Below, in pieces: positions 34,007-39,747 of a DNA stretch of 39,820 bases. Under the pieces are notes generated by a model, which searched no databases, had not been told where the DNA came from, and worked only from the letters and a program-made list of their open reading frames with translations. Each line of letters opens with the position of its first letter. Position 1 is the stretch's first letter. Source of the stretch: a virus; IMG/VR virus record IMGVR_UViG_3300047560_001061, positions 1-39,820 of that record; one strand, 5' to 3'. Position numbers and translations under genes: made by a program.

Positions 34007-35392
34007 TTAGTCATTCCAGACATAAGCAGTTCCAGAAACCATTACCTCAGAAGAATCGTGAGTAGGAACAACAACGATTGTAATGTTTCCACTCAGATCT
34101 ACGTCTGCGGTTACGTCTCCCATGTTTCCATTTGTAGAAACAATCGCATACTCTGTAATAGCAACATTGTTTGATGCATCTGCTGTTACTAGAATCTCTG
34201 ACATCTGAGAGTCACCAGTTGAGTTACTCATAACTCTAACATTGAACTTACCGCTCTTGTATCCAGAAGGAAGTGTAAGAGCAATTACCGTATCAGAAGT
34301 ATTTCCTATAGCCCATCCAGCAATTTCTTGAGCATAGAATCCAATCTTAACTCCTGCATAAATTGGTGTTGCAGTATTGTTACCATTTGCAATTGCAGTA
34401 TCTGTATAAGCATTTGCTGCAGCCTCAGAAGTAGCTGCTGTTCCTGCAGGGTCATAGTTTACCGCAAGAGAGTCTGCATATGCTTTAGCATTTCCTTCTG
34501 CTGCTAGGGCAGCTCCTGCTGCATCATAATTAGAAGCAAGACTATCTGCATAATCTTCTGCATTGTGCTGTGCAGAGGCTGCTGAACCTGCTGGGTCATA
34601 ATTTACAGCCAGACTGTCTGCATAGCTTTTAGCATTGTCTTCTGCTGTTGTAGCAGAGCCAGCTGCATCATAGTTAGATGCAAGACCATCTGCGTAACTC
34701 TTTGCATAGTTTTTTGCATTTGTTTCTGCAGTGCTTGCATAGCCCTGAGCTGCTGTGTCAACAGCTGATAGCTGAGTTTCAACATATGTGACATCTGCCT
34801 TTGTAGCCACCAGGTTAGCAACATCTGTTGCATAGTTTGGATTATCTGCAATTGCAGCTGCTAGTTCATTAAGAGTGTTTAGAAGGTCTGGTGCTGAGTC
34901 AACAAGAGCAGAAACCTTTCCATCTGTATAGCTGTTAGCATTTGCTTCAGCAGCTGAAGCTGCACCAGCTGGGTCATAGTTTCCTGCAAGACCATCTACA
35001 TAGTTCTGGGTAGCAATAGCATTTCCCCAAACTGTAGCATTTCCATCTGGTCTAAGATCGATATCTGCATTGTTTGTAGTAACGATAACATTCTGATCAC
35101 CGTGAAGAACTAGATCGTTTGAACTATAAGCATTTACCTCAAGTGCTCCATCATTATTCTCGTGAATTTGTCCAGCGTTTCCAAGACGAACATCTGGTGC
35201 TGTAAGCTTTGAATCTAGATCAATTTGTCCTGCTGCAAAATTTCCAAATCCATCACGCAGAACAACTGTATTTGATATGTTATCTCTATATGTGTTTGCT
35301 GTGGTAATTATGTCATTACCATTTACGGTTGCTGTAGTTCCTTCAACTACCAGGCCGTTTTTGACTTTAAAGTTTTTATCAACTGTAGCCAT
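34007..35392 (-). CDS. Repeat-shaft tail fibre protein
   Basis: 461 residues. The N-terminus DKNFKVKNGLVVEGTTATVN matches a common attachment sequence of phage fibres and the 947-residue neighbour. After a beta region come about seven copies of a ~22-residue helical unit of the type AKSYADSLAVNYDPAGSA (~residues 135-325), a likely coiled-coil/triple-stranded shaft. The C-terminal ~115 residues form a beta domain (GWAIGNTSDTVIALTL, ITEYAIVSTNGNMGDV) similar in pattern to the 148-residue gene upstream. ATG 35392 follows AAGGAGATGA. A hairpin terminator follows the gene. It is probably a receptor-binding or accessory fibre. Confidence 0.85.
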   Translation of the reverse strand: MATVDKNFKVKNGLVVEGTTATVNGNDIITTANTYRDNISNTVVLRDGFGNFAAGQIDLDSKLTAPDVRLGNAGQIHENNDGALEVNAYSSNDLVLHGDQNVIVTTNNADIDLRPDGNATVWGNAIATQNYVDGLAGNYDPAGAASAAEANANSYTDGKVSALVDSAPDLLNTLNELAAAIADNPNYATDVANLVATKADVTYVETQLSAVDTAAQGYASTAETNAKNYAKSYADGLASNYDAAGSATTAEDNAKSYADSLAVNYDPAGSAASAQHNAEDYADSLASNYDAAGAALAAEGNAKAYADSLAVNYDPAGTAATSEAAANAYTDTAIANGNNTATPIYAGVKIGFYAQEIAGWAIGNTSDTVIALTLPSGYKSGKFNVRVMSNSTGDSQMSEILVTADASNNVAITEYAIVSTNGNMGDVTADVDLSGNITIVVVPTHDSSEVMVSGTAYVWND

Positions 35393-35411
35393 TTCATCTC
35401 CTTAAATAAAA

Positions 35412-35858
35412 TTAAGCCTTAAGTCCCATGCGACCGAATCGCACGGTAACTGGCGTAATTCCAGAAATAGGAGTTACGATCAAACGAACGTAAATCCCAT
35501 CTTTAATCACAGAAATGGTTCCAACTTCCCCATCATTGTCAATAACTCCGTATTGACTAACATTTATATCTGAGCCGTCTACTAATACAGATAGCTCAGT
35601 TGCATAAAACTTATTTGCCCCATTTGCAGTATTGGTTACAGAAACTAAATACTTTACCATTCTCCAGTCTGAGGCAACAAAACTGTCTACAATGGTCTGA
35701 TTCTCAATGCCGTTGATAACATGTTCATTGTTACCTGCAGTACCTAGATCAGTAGCCTGAGAGATTAAAGTATCGATAAGGTCAACATAGTCCTGTCCGT
35801 TTGGACGGTCACCTGTTTCAAACTTTGTTTTGAGGGTATCGATATTTAGTCTAGCCAT
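35412..35858 (-). CDS. Small beta-domain fibre or fibre-assembly protein
   Basis: 148 residues. The first ~55 residues are helical (LNIDTLKTKFETGDRPNGQD, YVDLIDTLISQATDL), and this helical start recalls fibre-attachment parts of phage tail proteins. The rest (~58-148) is a beta domain with SDWRMVKYLVSVTNTANG, SVLVDGSDINVSQYGVIDND and TVRFGRMGLKA. It has the same strand pattern as the C-terminal domain of the 461-residue fibre downstream. A TATAAT element 7 bases before ATG 35858 predicts a leaderless message for the two-gene unit. Accessory fibre function is inferred. Confidence 0.75.
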   Translation of the reverse strand: MARLNIDTLKTKFETGDRPNGQDYVDLIDTLISQATDLGTAGNNEHVINGIENQTIVDSFVASDWRMVKYLVSVTNTANGANKFYATELSVLVDGSDINVSQYGVIDNDGEVGTISVIKDGIYVRLIVTPISGITPVTVRFGRMGLKA

Positions 35859-35865
35859 ATTATTA

Positions 35866-35874
35866 ATTATAGCA
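35866..35874 (-). promoter_or_regulatory. Extended -10 promoter, leaderless type
   Basis: The minus strand reads TGCTATAAT, then 7 bases, then ATG 35858. It lies between the 73-residue gene and the beta-domain gene and would drive the fibre unit to its left. Confidence 0.7.
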
Positions 35875-35879
35875 GTATT

Positions 35880-36101
35880 CTAAAGAATGTAGTTTGTAAA
35901 TCCAACAATAGCAATTCCAATAGGTGCTGGATTGTTTGCACTATACCCTGGAATTCCAACATTTATAAACTTAATCTTAAATGGAATAACTGGTTCAATG
36001 GCAACTACTTTATTTGTTTTCTTTATGTCAAAGATAGGAAAGCTAGAAGACTTTATAGTCTTTACTTTGTTTAAATTCTCAGATATCTTTACAGAAGCCA
36101 T
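35880..36101 (-). CDS. Small protein paired with the RGDT-motif protein
   Basis: 73 residues. ATG 36101 shares a base with the stop of the 131-residue gene (TAATG), so it is very probably translated with it. It starts ASVKISENLNKVKT, which resembles the AVLKISESK start of the 33-residue protein in the second copy of this pair. The C-terminal half is hydrophobic and Gly/Pro-rich (FINVGIPGYSANNPAPIG) and ends GFTNYIL, but is not a convincing membrane helix. Function unknown. Confidence 0.65.
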   Translation of the reverse strand: MASVKISENLNKVKTIKSSSFPIFDIKKTNKVVAIEPVIPFKIKFINVGIPGYSANNPAPIGIAIVGFTNYIL

Positions 36102-36496
36102 TAATCTGTTACATCTTCAAGGATAATCATGCTTCCTTGTGCCACGGTCCAAACACGATCTGGCTGTGATAGTTGAATATCGAAGATATCTCCTGTTTGT
36201 AGAATTTGGGATTCACTAGCTGCAAGAGAAACAGTAAAATATCCTGGAAGTTCATCAATTTCTGGAGCAGGAGTGAGTGTCAGCACTACCTCTGCATCAT
36301 CTGTAATGATTACTTCTTTACCTAATAAGTTTGGTCTTTTTACCTTCATCAGGATATCCCAGTCTGTAACTGTGAGTGGCTGCTTGGCATCATCTGTAAC
36401 ATATGCCTTAAATGCTGCAGTGTCCCCACGGACAACGGTCCATGTAACCATAGGAGGTCTGTTTCCAACTGAGTATGCTGATTGTGATCTTGCCAT
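36101..36496 (-). CDS. Paralogue A of a beta-rich RGDT-motif protein
   Basis: 131 residues, predicted beta sandwich: VTWTVVRGDTAAFKAYVTDD, VTDWDILMKVKRPNL, PGYFTVSLAASESQ and RVWTVAQGSMIILEDVTD. It aligns with the 123-residue gene at 38187 through W..(I/V)..RGDT, T.WD, a late VWT...G.I/MI and the acidic end D.(S/T). The likely function is a structural or fibre-associated domain, but I recognise no named family. It begins at ATG 36496, 7 bases after TGCTATAAT, without Shine-Dalgarno (leaderless prediction), and is followed by a translationally coupled 73-residue gene. Confidence 0.72.
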   Translation of the reverse strand: MARSQSAYSVGNRPPMVTWTVVRGDTAAFKAYVTDDAKQPLTVTDWDILMKVKRPNLLGKEVIITDDAEVVLTLTPAPEIDELPGYFTVSLAASESQILQTGDIFDIQLSQPDRVWTVAQGSMIILEDVTD

Positions 36497-36503
36497 AAAA
36501 ATA

Positions 36504-36512
36504 ATTATAGCA
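36504..36512 (-). promoter_or_regulatory. Extended -10 promoter, leaderless type
   Basis: The minus strand reads TGCTATAAT, then 7 bases, then ATG 36496. It lies close to the oppositely directed lysin promoter, so the two promoters are divergent. Confidence 0.7.
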
Positions 36513-36522
36513 TGTTTTATTT

Positions 36523-36551
36523 TTGATTCTAGACCACAAAAGTGATATACT
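36523..36551 (+). promoter_or_regulatory. Lysin promoter (TTGATT, 17 bases, TATACT with TG)
   Basis: TTGATT (36523-36528), a 17-base spacer and TATACT (36546-36551) with an upstream TG make a full extended sigma70-type promoter pointing right. The predicted start site near 36558 is followed at once by the hairpin at 36560. Confidence 0.72.
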
Positions 36552-36559
36552 TGTAAAAC

Positions 36560-36584
36560 AACTTCCCCTCAAAAGGAAGTTTTT
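36560..36584 (+). terminator. Leader hairpin with T-run (possible attenuator)
   Basis: AACTTCC (36560-36566) pairs with GGAAGTT (36575-36581), followed by TTT. It begins within a few bases of the predicted start site, so it could be a 5' stabilising hairpin or an attenuator rather than a terminator of an upstream gene. Confidence 0.55.
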
Positions 36585-36602
36585 CCGTTAAGGAGGAATC
36601 TG

Positions 36603-36671
36603 ATGAAACAGAGTAACAACAAAGTGACAATCGTGACAATCCAAGACAATTTATTTTTGCTATCACTGTAA
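36603..36671 (+). CDS. Leader micro-ORF, 22 residues
   Basis: ATG 36603 is preceded by AAGGAGGAATCTG, a strong Shine-Dalgarno with good spacing, and reads 22 codons (MKQSNNKVTIVTIQDNLFLL, then SL) to TAA 36669. The peptide has a polar start and hydrophobic end. Because it lies between the promoter and the lysin start, it may be a leader peptide whose translation affects lysin expression, or a minimal membrane-active peptide. The start signal is seen; expression and role are inferred. Confidence 0.45.
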   Translation: MKQSNNKVTIVTIQDNLFLLSL

Positions 36672-36734
36672 AGATAATGTCGCCAGAAGCCTGTGACAGA
36701 GGCTAGTAACCACATAAAAATAAGGAGGTAGCAA

Positions 36735-37280
36735 ATGATTAAAAAAATTGCTGCAGTAGGTGTTTTAACACTTACACTTACTGGGTGTGTCTCTCCCATA
36801 ACTGAGGCAAAAGTGTTTGTAGCAAAGCCAGTAATTAATGTGATTCATAACAACTTTGATATGAAAAGTATTATGAAAAATGCTGAACTATTGGCAAATA
36901 CAAAAAAGATAAGCAATGCATTATCTAAACTAGACAAGACTGTTGGAAAGACATGGTATGTCTTTTCTGGAGCAACCCCATCTGGATGGGACTGTTCTGG
37001 ACTTACTCTTTGGTTCTATGAACAAATGGGAATTAGTCTAAAGCACAGAGCATCCGAACAACAATATGCTGGAGTCAGAACGAAGGATCCAAAACCTGGA
37101 AACATCGTTGTCTTTAAATATAAAGGATACAAAGCTGCATACCATGTAGGAATTTACATTGGGAATGGATTGATGATACATGCACCAAAGCTTGGTCATT
37201 TAACTAGAGTAGAAAATATATCTACTTTTGCAGGAAAGTATTCGACAATTGAATATAGAGAAATTTTGAAGAGTTTATAA
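36735..37280 (+). CDS. NlpC/P60 endopeptidase with lipoprotein signal (lysin candidate)
   Basis: 181 residues. Residues 1-18 are a lipoprotein signal peptide (KK, a hydrophobic core, then LTGC with Cys18). The C-terminal domain is NlpC/P60: WDCSGLTLWFYEQMG (Cys87 nucleophile), YHVGIYIGNG (His137) and MIHAPK (His149 likely third site). This class cuts peptide stems of peptidoglycan (typically gamma-D-Glu-diamino acid bonds). A lipid-anchored lysin would be exported without a holin and held on the outer side of the membrane. ATG 36735 follows AAGGAGGT. A micro-ORF and hairpins lie upstream. Family assignment is strong; whether it lyses cells or acts in entry/superinfection is inferred. Confidence 0.88.
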   Translation: MIKKIAAVGVLTLTLTGCVSPITEAKVFVAKPVINVIHNNFDMKSIMKNAELLANTKKISNALSKLDKTVGKTWYVFSGATPSGWDCSGLTLWFYEQMGISLKHRASEQQYAGVRTKDPKPGNIVVFKYKGYKAAYHVGIYIGNGLMIHAPKLGHLTRVENISTFAGKYSTIEYREILKSL

Positions 37281-38066
37281 CTAAGCTCGTAGATTTCCAA
37301 CTAGTGCCCAGGCATTCGTATCTACCTTTAATAGGGAAGCTGCTGAATACTGGGCATTTAGTTTTGTCATGGAGTTTTCGCTACCCATAGTTACACCAGA
37401 TGCTGGGATAAAGGTAATCATACCAGAGCCAAGCTGAATAAAATCTATCTTAGTTCCAATTGCAAATGCAACAGATGTATTTGTTGGAATCGTTAGAACA
37501 GTGCTTGAAGCATTTGTAATTCCAATTGTCTTACCTGCATCTGTCAGAGATACTGTGTAGGTTGATGCTGATACGATTGCATAGTCAACAACTGTTCTAA
37601 TTGATGCAAGTGCTGAAACTAATCCATTAACTTTTGACTGAGCGATAGCGTTATCTGCAAGAGTCAGAGTTGCACCAGACATATCTACAGTTCCAGAAAA
37701 TGTTGGAGATGCTAATGGGGCTTTAGCAGCTAGTGAGGTTGTTAGACCACTGATCTTTGATTGAGAGATAGCTGCAGTTGTAGAAATGTCTCCATCAACA
37801 ATCGTATTGTTAGCAATTGTAGTTGATGTTACAGACTGTGAAGGCAAAGTTAATGTTGCTGAAGATAGATCTACGGTTCCTGTAAAAGCAGGGGAATCGA
37901 TAGGTGCTTTCTTAGCAAGATGACCTGCAACTGAATCATCAAAAACTGTAGCATCAGTTTCAGATCCATTGTGGTAGATCTTAAATGCCTTAGTGATATC
38001 TGCTGGGTCAGTTAGAACTGGAATAGTTACAGGGAATGTTTGACCGAAGTTGGGTGTATTTGCCAT
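37281..38066 (-). CDS. Short tail fibre protein
   Basis: 261 residues. It begins ANTPNFGQTFPVTIPVLTDP. Two copies of a KAPIDSPAFTGTVDLSSATL-type unit (~residues 52-80 and 112-140) alternate with helical stretches, a common layout of short fibre shafts. The C-terminal ~100 residues (TYTVSLTDAGKTIGITNAS, PTNTSVAFAIGTKID, AQYSAASLLKVDTNAW) are homologous to the end of the 947-residue collagen-like fibre, so both may carry the same tip fold. It starts at ATG 38066, 6 bases from TGCTATAAT. Its stop codon abuts that of the lysin gene on the other strand. Confidence 0.82.
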   Translation of the reverse strand: MANTPNFGQTFPVTIPVLTDPADITKAFKIYHNGSETDATVFDDSVAGHLAKKAPIDSPAFTGTVDLSSATLTLPSQSVTSTTIANNTIVDGDISTTAAISQSKISGLTTSLAAKAPLASPTFSGTVDMSGATLTLADNAIAQSKVNGLVSALASIRTVVDYAIVSASTYTVSLTDAGKTIGITNASSTVLTIPTNTSVAFAIGTKIDFIQLGSGMITFIPASGVTMGSENSMTKLNAQYSAASLLKVDTNAWALVGNLRA

Positions 38067-38072
38067 AACAAA

Positions 38073-38081
38073 ATTATAGCA
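38073..38081 (-). promoter_or_regulatory. Extended -10 promoter, leaderless type
   Basis: The minus strand reads TGCTATAAT, then 6 bases, then ATG 38066. It overlaps the end of the preceding mini-gene region and starts the short fibre transcript. Confidence 0.7.
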
Positions 38082-38085
38082 TTAA

Positions 38086-38187
38086 TTACTTATTTATTTT
38101 GACAGTTTTAGTTTTACCTTTTGGAAGAGTAATTCTAATCACATTTGGCAAGTAAGCTTTTGATTCAGAGATTTTTAGAACAGCCAT
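38086..38187 (-). CDS. Very small basic protein, 33 residues
   Basis: ATG 38187 overlaps the stop of the 123-residue gene (TAATG) and the frame runs 33 codons to TAA 38086. It starts MAVLKISESKAYLPNVIRIT and continues with a Lys-rich end. The first residues match those of the 73-residue gene that follows the paralogous 131-residue protein. The repeated arrangement supports it as a real gene despite its size. Function unknown. Confidence 0.6.
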   Translation of the reverse strand: MAVLKISESKAYLPNVIRITLPKGKTKTVKINK

Positions 38188-38558
38188 TAGATAGCACCAC
38201 TAATGTCTCCGATTACGCTAATCGTACCTACTATAGGAGTCCATACAAAGTTTGATCCTGTTACCTGGACATCAAACAAGAGTTCGGCTACAGTTGCATT
38301 ATATGCTGTACCCCAGTTTTCTGTAATGTCAGATGGAGCTACTACCTCAATCCATCCTGGACCGCTGTTTACATCTAGTTCGTCAGCAATGTCTGTCTTA
38401 GGATCATATGCTGTAGCAATATAGTCCCATCCAGTTGTGGAAAATTTTGTCACCTCGTCATTGTTCAAGAATTCAATCTTGATTTTAGAAGTGTCACCAC
38501 GAGTGATGTTCCATTTGATGATTGCTGGATCAGATCCAAATTCGTCTATAACTGCCAT
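38187..38558 (-). CDS. Paralogue B of the beta-rich RGDT-motif protein
   Basis: 123 residues from ATG 38558. An ATG 18 bases upstream overlaps the promoter and is rejected. Landmarks shared with paralogue A are IIKWNITRGDTSKIKIEFLN, STTGWDYIATAYDP, WIEVVAPSDITENWG and VWTPIVGTISVIGDISGAI. Beta-sandwich character; family unnamed. TATAAT ends 6 bases before the ATG with no Shine-Dalgarno, predicting a leaderless message. A companion of 33 residues follows with overlapping stop/start. Accessory fibre or virion role is inferred from neighbours. Confidence 0.72.
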   Translation of the reverse strand: MAVIDEFGSDPAIIKWNITRGDTSKIKIEFLNNDEVTKFSTTGWDYIATAYDPKTDIADELDVNSGPGWIEVVAPSDITENWGTAYNATVAELLFDVQVTGSNFVWTPIVGTISVIGDISGAI

Positions 38559-38564
38559 AACATA

Positions 38565-38575
38565 ATTATATAACA
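38565..38575 (-). promoter_or_regulatory. TATAAT promoter, leaderless type (TGTTA variant)
   Basis: The minus strand reads TGTTATATAAT, then 6 bases, then ATG 38558. The same 11-base string precedes the holin-like gene (39160-39170). It follows the terminator hairpin directly. Confidence 0.6.
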
Positions 38576-38583
38576 TTAATTAA

Positions 38584-38636
38584 ATAAAAAACTAGCATCC
38601 AAGTGGTGGGTATGAGTGGGGCACTTGGACACTAGT
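38584..38636 (-). terminator. Long hairpin with T-run; terminator or small-RNA end
   Basis: On the minus strand ACTAGT-CC-type arms pair across 38622-38636 and 38591-38605 (a 5-bp and an 8-bp stem split by a 2x2 internal loop, 16-base G/C-rich loop). TTTTT follows, then ATTT. It would end transcripts arriving from the holin-like gene. Confidence 0.8.
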
Positions 38637-38639
38637 TCG
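38587..38639 (-). ncRNA. Candidate ~50-nt small RNA
   Basis: An extended -10 (TGCTATACT, 38646-38654) points left with a predicted start near 38639, at the first base of a long hairpin that ends in a T-run. Promoter, hairpin and terminator thus form a compact unit with no frame inside. A small RNA is a reasonable reading; it could also just be a terminator with a fortuitous -10. Confidence 0.4.
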
Positions 38640-38850
38640 TTTAAAAGTATAGCATAATTCAAATGTTTCAAGCATGTTAATAAATTGTTACATAAAATTT
38701 ACATAAAAAATGATGAAAATGGACTTGACAAGGTTTCGTTTCTGTATATAATATATATATCTATTAAATATAAATATTAAATATATCTCTTATATCTTAT
38801 ATATTCTTTATATTATATTAATAATAATTAATAAATAATAATCGCAGAGT
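38640..38850. other. AT-rich intergenic region
   Basis: No gene was found here. From about 38745 to 38842 the plus strand has no G and only five C. Elements seen are the minus-strand TGCTATACT at 38646-38654 and a plus-strand consensus promoter at 38725-38752. The AT-rich tract could be an easily melted region, for example near an origin or a strong promoter. Confidence 0.6.
38725..38752 (+). promoter_or_regulatory. Consensus sigma70 promoter TTGACA-16-TATAAT
   Basis: TTGACA (38725-38730) and TATAAT (38747-38752) are both perfect consensus hexamers with a 16-base spacer. It points right, so the transcript is antisense to the holin-like gene and could reach the CxxCxxCC gene at 39217. Confidence 0.75.
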
Positions 38851-39150
38851 TCAGTCTCTTGATGTTCTTGATGAGATATAGGTTATAAACATTTCTGTAA
38901 GAGAATCTATCTTCTGATCTAATCTTTTATGATAATCATTTCCATCTACATTCTGATCTTTTAGTAAAAGGATATCGTTTTCCATTCTGTTTACTTGATC
39001 CTTTATTGATTGTCCAGAATTAGGTTTAAGCTCATGCTTGATTTCTTCAAAATAATGCTTGACGAGCCAGCGGACACCAAGTGCCGATGTTGACACGATG
39101 GTTCCAATTCCAATTATTAAGCTAACTATAGCAACTACGTCAAATTGCAT
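38851..39150 (-). CDS. Holin-like membrane protein with coiled-coil C-terminus
   Basis: 99 residues. One membrane-spanning helix (about residues 5-28, VVAIVSLIIGIGTIVSTSAL) is followed by a charged cytoplasmic or periplasmic tail predicted as coiled coil (SIKDQVNRMENDILLLKDQN, HKRLDQKIDSLTEMF). Small single-span proteins with such tails occur near lysins in phages of Gram-positive hosts and are often annotated as holins or membrane proteins. The lysin is about 1.6 kb away on the other strand. ATG 39150 is preceded by TATAAT at 9 bases. A terminator hairpin lies downstream. Holin function is not proven by sequence. Confidence 0.65.
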   Translation of the reverse strand: MQFDVVAIVSLIIGIGTIVSTSALGVRWLVKHYFEEIKHELKPNSGQSIKDQVNRMENDILLLKDQNVDGNDYHKRLDQKIDSLTEMFITYISSRTSRD

Positions 39151-39159
39151 AATAGATTA

Positions 39160-39170
39160 ATTATATAACA
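39160..39170 (-). promoter_or_regulatory. TATAAT promoter of the holin-like gene
   Basis: The minus strand reads TGTTATATAAT, then 9 bases, then ATG 39150. It is the same 11-base string as at 38565-38575, with no Shine-Dalgarno. Confidence 0.55.
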
Positions 39171-39191
39171 ATTTTATAAATACCAGCGGTA

Positions 39192-39200
39192 TGGTAAAAT
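39192..39200 (+). promoter_or_regulatory. Extended -10 promoter of the CxxCxxCC gene
   Basis: TGGTAAAAT lies just upstream of the AAGGTGG ribosome site of the gene at 39217, giving a leader of about 10 bases. No clear -35 is visible. Confidence 0.45.
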
Positions 39201-39216
39201 AGAAATAAGGTGGGTT

Positions 39217-39735
39217 ATGGCAGCTATTAATTTAAATCTCAGTAAAAAAGGAACTCCAGCTAGAAGCTGTGAAGGTTGTACCGCATGTTGCGAAGGATGG
39301 ATTACCGCAACAATTGGTGGAGAAGAAGTCCGTCCAGGAAAGCCGTGTCAGTTTGTAGAGCAAGGCGTTGGATGCACAATCTATAAAGATCGTCCAAAAA
39401 ATCCATGTAAGGACTTCCGTTGCATGTGGAGAGACACAGATGCTCAGATTATGCCTGATGAGTTCAAGCCGTCTGAGGTCGGTTCGATGGTGGTCCGTCA
39501 GAACATAGACGGTGTAGACTTCCTAACGCTTGTAGAATGCGGTGTAAAACCTCTCCCAGAAGTTCTATCCTGGTTTATAACTTTCGGCGTGGCAAATGGT
39601 TTGAATCTAGAGTGGAAGGTAGACGGCAAAGCATATTGGATGGGAAACCCTCACTTCAATGAAATAATGTTTAATCGCAATGTCCTACAAGCTCGGCGTG
39701 ATATGAGTACCACAAACACAAATGACAAAAATTAG
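39217..39735 (+). CDS. YkgJ-type CxxCxxCC metal-binding protein
   Basis: 172 residues. The N-terminal motif SCEGCTACCEGW gives C18-x2-C21-x2-C24-C25, the signature of the YkgJ/CxxCxxCC family (predicted Fe-S or zinc binding). Further Cys residues (C44, C53, C64, C69, in GCTIYKDRPKNPCKDFRC) complete the usual pattern. The C-terminal part (FITFGVANGLNLEWKVDGK) is not diagnostic. The family's biochemical role is not established; it is found in diverse phages. AAGGTGG precedes ATG 39217 and an extended -10 lies upstream. It is the first gene of a plus-strand block that leaves the window, unlike the minus-strand virion genes. Confidence 0.82.
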   Translation: MAAINLNLSKKGTPARSCEGCTACCEGWITATIGGEEVRPGKPCQFVEQGVGCTIYKDRPKNPCKDFRCMWRDTDAQIMPDEFKPSEVGSMVVRQNIDGVDFLTLVECGVKPLPEVLSWFITFGVANGLNLEWKVDGKAYWMGNPHFNEIMFNRNVLQARRDMSTTNTNDKN

Positions 39736-39747
39736 TCACTATGTGTT

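Noticed and set aside
36569-36799. 76-residue minus-strand frame with two hydrophobic segments, antisense to the lysin leader (holin-like)
   Set aside because: It lacks a ribosome site and promoter, and overlaps the lysin start, micro-ORF and promoter region; the hydrophobic bias can come from the complementary sequence.
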